This document shows positions 10,455 to 20,095 of a DNA stretch of 64,000 bases, one piece after another (within the stretch, counting starts at the first letter, position 1; every line of letters begins with the position of its first letter). The stretch is taken from NCBI GenBank assembly GCA_949361645.1, contig OX442415.1, forward strand, positions 10,705,071 through 10,769,070. Direction: 5' to 3'. The notes beneath the pieces are model-generated. The model did no database searches. It had not been told where the DNA came from and was given only the letters and a program-made list of their open reading frames with translations. Made by a program: the position numbers and the translations under genes. Source of the stretch: Spongilla lacustris (lineage: Eukaryota; Porifera; Demospongiae; Spongillida; Spongillidae).

Positions 10455-11567
10455 CCAGGCTTGGTAAGTGCCACTTATATTTTGGACGATTTTAAATATC
10501 GTTTCGCAAATTGAATGTAACCAATGGCTTTGGCAGTTTGGGTGAAAAACGTAGCGTGTAAGTCATTTGTTCTATAAATATAATGTATGCACACAATAAA
10601 CAATGTATTTATTCCATCAGTGCGTAAGTATATTTAGACACCTTCTCCACGTTAAAGAGCATTTACCTCTTCTCGTTTTACGCCAATTAACAATATATTA
10701 TTCCTGCAGTGCAAAGTAAGTCCATCTGAAAGCCTTCATTTCAGCGAATTCATGCGTGCATTTATTCATGTCTGTGTTGCAAATAAACGATGCAGAAAGA
10801 CGTATGGAAAACTATTTTAACTACATATCTATATCGAACTAATGTATACCTCTACACTTTTTCAAAATGAAGAAAGTAAGTATATAGCGAGAGCGCTATA
10901 CCATGCAAAGTCGTTAATTTACCTTTTGCGTTGCTGCTGTGCTGCTCTCAAAGTGTGTAAGTATATCAATAACATCCTCCTAAACACAATGATATGTCAC
11001 ATGATGTATCCTTCAAATGATCGATCGCAAAACTATAACTATTACCAGTGTGTAAGTTCCTTAGCGGTGCATTTGATTACACTATGCCACTTACACAATA
11101 CCTGTTTACGACTGGCATTTCTACAGTGGGTAAGTGCATATTGCTCCATCGCTAGCTCATTCTACTTTGTACTGCTTTTCTCTTTACTATACGTGTTGCA
11201 TAATTCAGTTAATAGGAGTAAGTTCCTGTTTTTATTTTATTTATAATTATATTTATTATTATACTTGTTGTTGGTGACTTATATTCTTATGCGACACATC
11301 GATCGTTGCGAATGAAAATCAATAAGATGGGCGTAAGTGCTTTTAGGCCTACATGTACGGTTTACACTGACTAACACATATATGGGTTTTGCTCTGGCGT
11401 GATGGAATGCTCAGCCCGTAAGTGCTGGTATTGCATTTTAGCGTGATCATTACAATGAATTCTATCAATTCTTTAAGTGCGCCGTAAGTTTCGTTTTATC
11501 GGACTGATCCAATGAAAGCATTAAAACCTTTCACCATGCATTGCCACAGCTCGGCTAAACAGAACGG
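10455..11567 (+). pseudogene. 5'-truncated duplicate of the micro-exon gene
   Basis: Fourteen candidate exons match exons 13-26 of the minus-strand gene at 16668-19146: 10455-10463, 10555-10557, 10621-10623, 10710-10715, 10796-10801, 10873-10875, 10954-10956, 11049-11051, 11127-11129, 11209-11217, 11327-11332, 11415-11417, 11478-11483 and 11550-11567 (stop at 11556-11558). The first thirteen are 3, 6 or 9 nt after AG. Twelve of them precede GTAAGT; the fifth has GTATGG. The last is terminal and the donor-like site after it has decayed to GTGTTT. All six cysteine codons of the equivalent part of the other copy are kept, while several other codons differ. Homology stops near 10420, so promoter, signal peptide and the first twelve exons are missing. 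It may be non-functional or use an unseen upstream exon. Confidence 0.6.
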
Positions 11568-11593
11568 GTGTTTAAATGATTAATTTGTGTAAC

Positions 11594-11739
11594 TGTCTAG
11601 CATACTTGCATCTGAACAGCAATCAGCAATGGGTAGGCCAGGCCCATGCAGTGATGTGGCTAACACTATCACCAGCCCTTCTGTACAACCAAAGACATCC
11701 AAACAGATTGCTTCAATTGGACAACATATAGGTGCATGA
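11594..11739 (+). other. Conserved open stretch downstream of the truncated ladder
   Basis: An open frame of about 48 codons shared with the inverted copy (about 16488-16638, minus strand). The two copies differ by two silent and one amino-acid change before an indel near the stop. It could be an alternative last exon or simply 3' untranslated sequence. In the main micro-exon phase it reads a stop after four codons, so its use would need a phase change. Confidence 0.3.
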
Positions 11740-12262
11740 TTGAGCTGTTATAATTTTGAGCTGATTTTATTGTATGGAATTTCAAATAACGCGTACAGAG
11801 CGCGCAGTGCTGAAAACTTCAATTATACACCAATTACACGATAAACTCTATCGTATAGACGTCAGCATACGCGGTAGCATGCGACTCCCTGCAAATTGGG
11901 TCATCATGCATTTACGGTAAATTAAATTCTGAAGTGACGCCTCATTATAGCCACCCAATTTTAAATGACACAGCAGAAGCAGCAAATCAAAACCCCAAGC
12001 ACTGCACTCAATTTCTAGGCATGCACTAGCTCTGTAAGCGGTACAAGTACATCTTGAGTGTGGTTAATTTACTTACAATTATTCATTGACGATGAAATAC
12101 TGTATTTGTATTTGGAGTTTCGTCCAAACGTACGAGGCTACCCCAGTCCATCCATTATTGGATATAAGATGCCCCATCATATTCCAATGGATTTTCATCA
12201 CCTTGACATACCTGAGCAAGAGGAATACATATGGCTTTGGCCCCTCCCACTTTAGGACCGTC

Positions 12263-13467
12263 ATTAAGTCCCTTATTTTAATGGCTTAATATTCCATGAC
12301 AGGGTGTTTCATGCACAACACAAATAAACCAATATGAGATGCAGTAAATCATTCTGCATGACAGAGACATCACTCAATATCCACTATGAGACTTAACATA
12401 TCTGAGCTTCAGGTATGTATGGCGTTGGCCCCACCCACTTTAGGTCCAGCCTCGGTGACTTATTTATTACTTTAATTCCATTAGAAAACATATCACAAGA
12501 TTACCGTTGATGCCGGTATGAGCGATTTCTGCATGGATATGGCTTACCTTGCATTCTTGATCTCCATTCTTGTGTTGCCACTAAATGCACATTTGAGATG
12601 CACTCGTTTCTTGATGGCACGGATAGTTTTCTCAGGAAATTATGCCGCTCACAATTCAATTCAAAGCGACCGTATTTCCTAAGGAAATTCTGTCGTCAGG
12701 AAAAACTGTCGCTCGACATAGCCGATCGGTCCGAATACAACGTACACTACTGCTAGCTTTCTGCTGTAACCAAACCTATATCCTCCTCTTTGTAATAAGA
12801 ACGAAACATTGAGCATCAGTATACATAAATGGTTTTATTCAGCAAAGCCGGAGAGCTGCTGCAATTGTTTGGCCCAATTTAAAACACCCTGCATACAGAC
12901 TCTGTATCTTAGATCGCTTTATGTATACTGCTCCATACTCTCATCAAAGGAGGAAACACATGCACTGAGGTATCATATATTAATGTGTATGTATAGTTAT
13001 AAGTAGACACAGTTCTTGATGAAACTCTTGACTCAGATCCTGTTACAATAAGTGAGATACACAGTTTCCATCAGCTGCAATTCTCTTTGTTGCTGCAGCA
13101 TGCCCTTATCATTGCCTGCATGTGAATATGTACAGATACTAGCATTTATCAGTTAAATACCTGAATTTTATTTCAAAGATTGCTGTTCATGTCATAAGAT
13201 TCTGGACACAAGCTTGCTTTCATATTGAATTCAATGGGCAAATGAACATGTCTGCCATATACCAAAAAAAAAAAAAGGGGGGAGGGGGGGGGGGGGGGGG
13301 GAGAATATTTGGTTGGAAAAACGATATGATATAGCATCAAGATATTGATCAGTCTCAATTTCTTTGCTGTAACTGATGCTGAAGTGTTTGGTTGGGATCA
13401 CTCATCCAAACCACTACTCTGAGGATGATATGCACTCGCAGGAGAAGCTCCAGAATGTGAATGTGAA
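12263..13467. other. No gene recognised
   Basis: This is spacer inside the nested inverted repeat. It has a shorter box related to 12228-12260 near 12415-12450 and an A-run/G-run at 13265-13303. No supported exon was found. Confidence 0.5.
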
Positions 13468-14201
13468 AAATCGTACAAAGTTCAAGAGTCAGGTGGCAAA
13501 GGTGTTTACAAGGTAAATGGCTCTCCACTGCATGCAGCAAATATGTCTGACACATGAAGCATGTTTTTTTGTGATATCATAGCTGCATAGTACCAATCAT
13601 TATTTTATGACCTCACGCGGACAAGCTAAATCATACTTGCATGTACATGAATTTTCATACGATTTACATTTGTAAACATTATGCCTTTCCTTGAAATGAG
13701 AATAACTAATTAGCTGCTCTGCACACAACGTAACTACCCTTGTACACTTGTACCAATCAGATCAAATCTTTCACATGCATGCGCAAGGACTCGACGAGCG
13801 GGCACGCAGACGCATGTACATGTATTAAGATATATCATGGCATGCATGACGTTTGCTAATACATGCACGTAAGAAACGACTAACGTATTATATCGATCCG
13901 ATTTGGTTGTATTATACATATGCTTGTACATTCCAGGCCTGTATTTAAAGTGTAGTACATTCTATTCTATAGGCACCAGTGTCCCCCATGGGGGGACACT
14001 GGCGCCTAAGGTAGGACAATTATGCCTAGGCATAAATGTCCCCTGCGGACATAAATGCCTAGGCATAATTGTCCGGGGGACAATGGTGCCTAGGAACGAG
14101 GGTCCGGGGGACAGCGGTGCCTAGGCATGAATGTTCGGGGGGACATTTTGCGGGGGAGACAACCATGCCTACGACACCGGACATTTTTTCCTAGGCACAC
14201 T

Positions 14202-14205
<4 letters not shown>
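13468..14205 (+). repeat. Direct repeat copy 1 of a ~0.65-kb unit
   Basis: It matches 15106-15715 in the same orientation, from AAAATCGTA through TTGCACACAACG to the CCTAGG hairpin array. Several small indels separate the copies. Its first part is open for about 35 codons and ends at a possible donor (AAGGTAAATG), so it may hold an old exon. Confidence 0.75.
13960..14205. repeat. Array of GTCC-CCTAGG-GGAC palindromes, copy 1
   Basis: A run of short palindromic modules alternates GGACA or TGTCC with the core GCCTAGGCA, for example TTATGCCTAGGCATAA. It ends in a poly-C tract. Copies lie at about 15475-15715 and 19960-20095. No reading frame explains it. Confidence 0.75.
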
Positions 14206-14232
<27 letters not shown>

Positions 14233-14359
14233 AGTTGGGCGTAGCCCGACCTTCGGATTTGCGCCCATCTGATAGCGTATGTGGGCTATACTATTATCAC
14301 ATACAGCCCACATACACTATTAGATGCATGGGTATGGTACGGTCGGGCTACGCCCAACT
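14233..14359. mobile_element. Small MITE with AGTTGGGCGTAGCCCGACC ends, copy 1
   Basis: The terminal inverted repeats start AGTTGGGCGTAGCCCGACC and end in the reverse complement. The interior is an inverted pair around GCGTATGTGGGCT. A longer, better-preserved copy is at 19765-19949. Confidence 0.7.
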
Positions 14360-14510
14360 AGCCCCCCTCCACGTTTTCTCGTTTACCATAAAAGTTCAAC
14401 CAAACACTTAGCCTTCGAATCCTCGTAACTGCTCTGCCTCATGCGTGTATAAACTGATGTGCGCACGCGTTCGTGGAGGTTTCCTTTTAGAATAGCGAGT
14501 GTTGCTGGCC

Positions 14511-14741
14511 ATGGACGACGAAATCGTTTTGAACTCAGTTCTTGTTAAAAGGAAGGTATCCAGGCCAGTTGGATGTTCAAAAGATCAGAAACGCTCATTT
14601 AGACGAAAGCGCGTGGAAATTACAAGGTTGACAATGGCGCTCTTTATTTACAAATTGTTCCAAGATATGAGTGGCATCAAATCGAAAGAAGAGCAGGAAA
14701 GAATAATGATAGCTTGCATGCCACGCTTCACCAGAAGGTAA
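14511..14741 (+). CDS. Unrecognised short ORF, inverted copy at 19400-19620
   Basis: Begins MDDEIVLNSVLVKRKV and is rich in Lys and Arg. A nearly identical protein is encoded on the minus strand at 19400-19620, where a ten-codon segment is inserted after DMSG. The reading frame is kept in both copies over about 55 codons and most differences fall at the 3' end. It could be the first exon of a gene or a transposon fragment. No domain is recognised. Confidence 0.35.
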   Translation: MDDEIVLNSVLVKRKVSRPVGCSKDQKRSFRRKRVEITRLTMALFIYKLFQDMSGIKSKEEQERIMIACMPRFTRR

Positions 14742-14769
14742 ATCGTCAGGCCTGGCGCGTATCCAGAAT

Positions 14770-15000
14770 TTCAAACCAATTAACATTGTACGTCAATCGA
14801 GGGGGGGATCATGCACCCTTGCGATAGGCCAAATACGAGCGGAGAGGGGAGGGAGGGTAGGCCAAATTAATACAAGTGAAGTGGGGAGAGGAGGGAAGGT
14901 TAGTATCAATTAAGTTTAGTAAATATTATTCTATTGGGGGGGGGGGGGGGGGGGGGGGTGGGAGGGGGGGGGGGGGGCGTTCAGGTAACACGGAAACCTC
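14770..15000. repeat. G-rich tracts
   Basis: Several G runs, including a tract of more than 20 at about 14935-14958 and another at 14966-14977. They follow a piece (GATAGGCCAAATACGAGCGG) related to 25305-25330. No gene. Confidence 0.6.
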
Positions 15001-15105
15001 TATGGATATGCTCCTGATCGTTGTATAGATATATGCATGCGACCACCAAGTATAGAAGCATGGCTGTAACTTTGATATTGGGTGTTCACTTACTTCCAGC
15101 AAAGA

Positions 15106-15715
15106 AAAATCGTATACAAAGTTCAAGAGTCAGTTGGCAAAGGTGTTTACAAGGTAAATGGCTCTGCACTGCATGCAGCAAATATCTGTCTGACACATGA
15201 AGCATGTTTTTTTGTGATATCATGGTACCAATCATTATTTTATAACCACACGCGGACAAGCTAAATCATACGATTGAGAGCCTTTAGTAATAACTAATTA
15301 GCTGCTTTGCACACAACGTAACTACCCTTGTATACTTGTACCAATCAGATCAAATCTTTCACATGCATGCGCAAGGACTCCACGAGCGGGCACGCAGACG
15401 CATGTACATGTATCCGATTTGGTTGTATTATACTTATGCTTGTACATTCCAGGCCTGTATTTAAAGTGTAGGACATTCTATCCTAGGCACCAGTGTCCCC
15501 CCATGGGGGGAGACTGGTGCCTAGGGTAGGACAATTATGCCTAGGCATAAATGTCCCCTGCGGACATATATGCCTACGCATAATTGTCCGGGGGACAATG
15601 GTGCCTAGGAACGAGTGTCCGGGGGACAGCGGTGCCTAGGCATGAATGTCCGGGGGGACATTATGCGGGGCGGGGGGGGGGGGGGGGGGGGGGGGGACAA
15701 CCATGCCTACGACAC
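15106..15715 (+). repeat. Direct repeat copy 2 of the ~0.65-kb unit
   Basis: The partner of 13468-14205, carrying its own CCTAGG palindrome array (about 15475-15715) and a G-tract at 15668-15697. Confidence 0.75.
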
Positions 15716-15849
15716 CGGTTCTAAAGTGGGAGTGGCCTACGCCATACCTCTTGCTCAGATGTGTCATGTGGGTCTTGCGTGATGTCTCTGTCAGGTGCAC
15801 TGGCATATTGGTTTAAACAACCTATACTAAGTCATTGAGAGTCACAGTC

Positions 15850-17785
15850 ATGGTCCTAAAGCGGAAGGGGCCAAAGCCATATATGTATTCCTCTTGCTCA
15901 GATATGTCAAGGTGATGTCTCTGTCATGTAGTTGCACTGGCATTTCGCTTTGTTTGTATTGTGCCTGAAACACCATGCATGTTTTCAATTTAGAATACAA
16001 CGGAGAATCCATTGGAATATGATGGGGCATCATATCCAATAATGGATGGACTGGGGTAGCCACGTATACGTTTGAACGAAACTCCAAATACAAATACAGT
16101 ATGATTAGCCATGATTTGCGTGGGAATTTATGTGCGTCTGATGAATTTTCAAGATGTAATTCAAGATGTACCTGTACATACAGAGCTAGTGCATGCCTAA
16201 AAATTGAGTGCAGTGCTTGATTTTTGATGTGCTGTTTCTGCTGTGTCATTTAACATTGGGTGGCTGTATAATGAGGAGGCGTCACTTCAGAATTACCGTA
16301 AATGCACGATGACCCAATTTGCATGGTCGCATACTATACCGCGTATATTGACGTCTGTATACATGTAAGATCGAGTTTATCATGTAATTGGTATAATTGA
16401 AATTTTCAGCACTGCGCGCTCGGTACGCGTTATTTGAAATTCCATACAATAAAATCAGCTCAAAATTATAACAGCTCAATCATGCACTTATATGCGCTTA
16501 GCATGTTGTCCAATTGAAGCAATCTGTTTGGATGTCTTTGGTTGTACAGAAGGACTGGTGATAGTGTTAGCTACATCACTGCATGGGCTTGGCCTACCCA
16601 TTGCTGATTGCTGTTCAGATGCAAGTATGCTAGACAGTTACACAAATTAATCATTTAAACATCTTACCCGTTCTGTTTAGCCGAGCTGTGGCAATGCATG
16701 GTGAAAGGTTTTAATGCTTTCATTGGATCAGTCCGATAAAACGAAACTTACGGCGCACTTAAAGAATTAATAGAATTCATTGTAATGATCACGCTAAAAT
16801 GCAATACCAGCACTTACGGGCTGAGCATTCCATCACGCCAGAGCAAAACCCATATATGTGTTAGTCAGTGTAAACCGTACATGTAGGCCTAAAAGCACTT
16901 ACGCCCAGCTTTTTGATTTTCATTCGCAACGATCGATGTGTCGCATAAGAATATAAGTCACCAACAACAAGTATAATAATAAATATAATTATAAATAAAA
17001 TAAAAACAGGAACTTACTCCTATTAACTGAATAATGCAACACGTACAGCAATGAGTAAAGCAGTACAGAGTAGTATGAGCTAGCGATGGAGCAATATATG
17101 CACTTACCCACTGTAGAAATGCCAGTCGTGCACACGTAGTATAGTTAGGTGGTGCAGAGATATGGAAGTGGCATAGTGGAATCAAATGCACCGCTAAGGA
17201 ACTTACACACTGGTAATAGTTATAGTTTGTGATCAATCATTTGAAGGATGCATCATGTGAAATCTCATGGTGTTTATGAGCAATTGATAATTCTTACACA
17301 CTTTGTGAGCAGCAAAGCAGCAACGCAAAAGTTAAATTAACGACTTTGCATGGTATAGCGCACCCGCGATATACTTACGTTCTTCATTTTGAAAAGTGTA
17401 GAGGTATACGTTAGTTCGATATAGGTATGTAGTTAAAATAGATTTCCTTACGTCTTTCTGCATCGTTTATTTGCAACACATGTATAAATGCACGCATGAA
17501 TTCGCTGAAATGCAGGCTTCTCAGATGGACTTACGCGGCACTGCAGGAAGTGTTAATTGGCGTAGATGGAGAAGAGGTAAATGCTCCTTAACATGGAGAA
17601 GTTGTCTAAATATACTTACGCACTGACGATGGAATAAATACATTTTTTATTATTTGCATACATTATATTTTACTTACGAGCTTCGTTTTTCACCCAAAGC
17701 CATTGGTTATTGGGAGGTTTATGTCACGATATTTTAAATCGTCCAAATATGAGTGGAACTTACGGTGGGCTAAAATCGAACACTG
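15850..17785 (-). repeat. Right arm of the ~1.85-kb inverted duplication
   Basis: Reverse complement of 10420-12262. It has an extra piece of about 130 bp near 15920-16010. It contains the 3' two-thirds of the micro-exon gene and continues into unique sequence carrying that gene's 5' exons. Confidence 0.9.
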
Positions 17786-18739
17786 GTGCGTAAAACATAT
17801 ATGCAATAAAAACGTAACTACTTGGACATACAAGCTATATGTTGCCATTAAAGGTAGTGTACTAAAGTGAAATACTCCGCAGTCACGCATATATATATAT
17901 ATACATACCGGCTGTGTAGCAGTGGAAATACGGGTATGAAGTACAGAAATTCACTATGCAACGCGTGTACTTACACAGTTGAATCCCTTTGTCATTGAAC
18001 ATATCCATGACGCACCCAAATCGGAAATGTATATAGTGTGACGCAGAAGCATTTATATACATTTCATCCATATACTTACAAGCTATAACAAGTTGTTTGA
18101 ATTGAGCACAAACAATGAATAAATTGGTTAAACGAAGGCACACAATGCGATCTGCAAAGGCCCTTACAAACTGCATCACATCAGTGCATGTGCGCCATGC
18201 GAAGGTGGAATTTGCATGAGCAACGTACTTAACCGATATTAATATAACGTACGCACTTCGCGAAGTTACGAACAATGAAGTGCATGGAAGTGAGAAAAAG
18301 AGTGACATGAAGCATAATATTAATTGCGCAAAGTTTACTTACTTTCTATATTTTGTAGAACAGATCGACGAAAATTTGAAAGTGCATATTTACGTATACG
18401 GTTCAATATGCGCTGATCCAAGCACAATGTCGACCCTTACTAGACACTTCGATGCAACGCGCATGTACATGTAAGATGAATTTAAACAGAGAGCACATGC
18501 ATACATAATGCAACATAGTACCTGCTGGCTTTTAACTGTCCCACTGTAAGTGATTTCAACGAAAGTATTTGAAAATATATGGGAGGCGGCAAATTGCTTA
18601 CTCTGAACCAGCTGTACCTATAATAAAATAAAATTGATATATACACGATATAAAGTAGGTAAGTGTATTTCGCAAAAGCACCAGCACTTAAGTACTCCTA
18701 AACAATTCGCTAGACAAGTATATCAGTACGAAATTGCAC

Positions 18740-18805
<66 letters not shown>

Positions 18806-19146
18806 GCGCAGTTAATACCCGCTTCATGCCCTAACTTCCCACGTACGTATCTGGGCTTGGCCATCAGCTGCAATAGTGATGTAGTCTTGGGGCATGCGGA
18901 ATTGTGAGGATCATGCATGGAGCGAACGATGATACTGGAACGTACTGCCTTTTTGTTCCAGCATGTCCTGAAATTTAAGTAGATATAGTTACGTGAAAAT
19001 GCGCATGCATGCATGCATGCATGCCCACGTGCACGCGCGCAGGTTCTCACTGTTTCAGTGGCTTCGTTCCCATCCATATTCATTATCTCTCGGGCCTCGA
19101 GAGAGACTAACATCAGAACGGCAACAACTATCAGTATCTTGATCAT
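16668..19146 (-). CDS. Predicted micro-exon gene for a secreted cysteine-rich peptide (26 exons, about 86 aa)
   Basis: Exon 1 (19051-19146) encodes 32 residues starting MIKILIVVAVLMLVSLEA, a clear signal peptide, and ends at GTGAGA in phase 0. Exons 2-4 (18946-18967, 18602-18617, 18522-18543; 22, 16 and 22 nt) have good splice sites and together return to phase 0 with no stop. Then come 21 exons of 3-12 nt, thirteen of them one codon long, starting at 18441, 18343, 18253, 18168, 18081, 17975, 17909, 17832, 17764, 17678, 17620, 17535, 17452, 17379, 17298, 17207, 17108, 17018, 16903, 16818 and 16752. Exon 26 (16668-16685) has the stop at 16677-16679. Each micro-exon follows AG and precedes GTAAG, GTATGT or GTACGT; all are multiples of three. 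Introns are 55-109 bp except intron 2. Eight cysteines fall in eight micro-exons. The shape suggests a signal peptide, a pro-region and a disulfide-rich mature peptide. Function is unknown. The 12-nt exon and exons 7 and 14 have weak acceptors. Confidence 0.62.
18739..18801. repeat. (TA)n microsatellite
   Basis: About 30 TA units inside predicted intron 2 of the micro-exon gene. It accounts for part of that intron's unusual length (328 bp). Confidence 0.95.
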
Positions 19147-19197
19147 TTCGGTAGGTGTAATTCTTCGGCTGATAGAGCAAGTGTTACAACCACTTGC

Positions 19198-19205
19198 TTT
19201 ATATA
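19198..19205 (-). promoter_or_regulatory. TATA box of the micro-exon gene
   Basis: TATATAAA on the minus strand, 52 bp upstream of the ATG at 19146. This spacing would give a 5' leader of about 25 nt. It supports the short start rather than the longer frame opening at 19227. Confidence 0.6.
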
Positions 19206-19399
19206 TGCATTCGTGTGCTTTAATCAAAGCACGTGAAACTATCTATTGCTTACTACACTATTGTCCCTATACACAAAGGCGCTTCCTGTTACATTATTTG
19301 GTTCACACAAAGTACTACGTCTGCATGGCCTGAGACCATACATTAATTAGTACTTTGTGTGAACAAAATAATGAAAATGTGCTAGCAATGTGGCAAGCT

Positions 19400-19620
19400 A
19401 TCCTTATTCTTTCCTGCTCTTCTTTCGATTTGATCACACGCTTCCACTGTTGATCGCCACTCATATCTTGGAACAATTTGTAAATAAAGAGCGCCATTGT
19501 CAACCTTGTAATTTCCACGCGCTTTCGTCTAAAAGAACGTTTCTGATCTTTTGAACATCCAACTGGCCTGGATACCTTCCTTTTAACAAGAACTGAGTTC
19601 AAAACGCTTTCGTCGTCCAT
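19400..19620 (-). CDS. Unrecognised short ORF, inverted copy of 14511-14741
   Basis: Begins MDDESVLNSVLVKRKV. It continues past DMSG with DQQWKRV, a segment missing in the other copy, then KSKEEQERI. It lies within about 350 bp that mirror 14400-14742. A GT near the missing segment could mark an exon edge, which would explain the difference. No domain recognised. Confidence 0.35.
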
Positions 19621-19764
19621 GGCCAGCAACACTCGCTATTCTAAACGGAAACCTCCACGTACGCGTGCGCACATCAGTTTATACACGCATGAGGCAGAGC
19701 AGTTACGAGGATTCGAAGGCTAAGTGTTTGGTTGAACTTTTATGTGAAAACGTGGAGGGGGGCT

Positions 19765-19949
19765 AGTTGGGCGTAGCCCGACCTTCGCGTATTGGCGGAA
19801 GGTCGGGTATACCTGGATTTGTACCCATGCATCTAATAGCGTATGTGGGCTGTATGTGATAATAGTATAGCCCACATACGCTATCAGATGGGTACAAATC
19901 CAGGTATAGGCTAGATATCCAATATGCGAAGGTCGGGCTACGCCCAACT
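19765..19949. mobile_element. MITE with AGTTGGGCGTAGCCCGACC ends, copy 2
   Basis: Both ends read AGTTGGGCGTAGCCCGACC in inverted orientation. The inside is itself an inverted repeat (TACCTGGATTTGTACCCATG and its complement), so nearly the whole 185 bp can fold on itself. Confidence 0.8.
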
Positions 19950-19959
19950 AGGGGAGGGG

Positions 19960-20095
19960 GGTACAACTGTGCCTAGGAAAAAATGTCCGGCATGAGGGGG
20001 GGGGGGGGGGACACAATAATGCCTAGAGGGGACATTCATTCCTAGGCACCAGTGTCCGGGGGGACAGTCGTGCCTAGGTGCCTCTGACACCGGCT
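19960..20095. repeat. CCTAGG palindrome array, copy 3
   Basis: The same module family as 13960-14205, with GTCC/GGAC boxes and GTGCCTAGG cores plus a G-tract at about 19996-20010. Confidence 0.7.

Larger units (their letters stand above)
10420..12262 (+). repeat. Left arm of a ~1.85-kb inverted duplication
   Basis: The sequence is the reverse complement of about 15850-17785, with scattered substitutions and indels. It contains the truncated micro-exon ladder (10455-11567), an open stretch at 11594-11739 and a non-coding tail ending near the ATATGGCTTTGGCC box at 12228. Confidence 0.9.

Noticed and set aside
18545..18665. Plus-strand GTAAGT words near the first micro-exons
   Set aside because: They lack a neighbouring AG-3n module or phase-consistent partner on the plus strand, so they are treated as chance.
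18688..19227. Continuous 179-codon minus-strand frame ending in Tyr-Ile repeats
   Set aside because: It runs through predicted donors and a (TA)n microsatellite. Only its signal-peptide part is kept, as exon 1 of the micro-exon gene.
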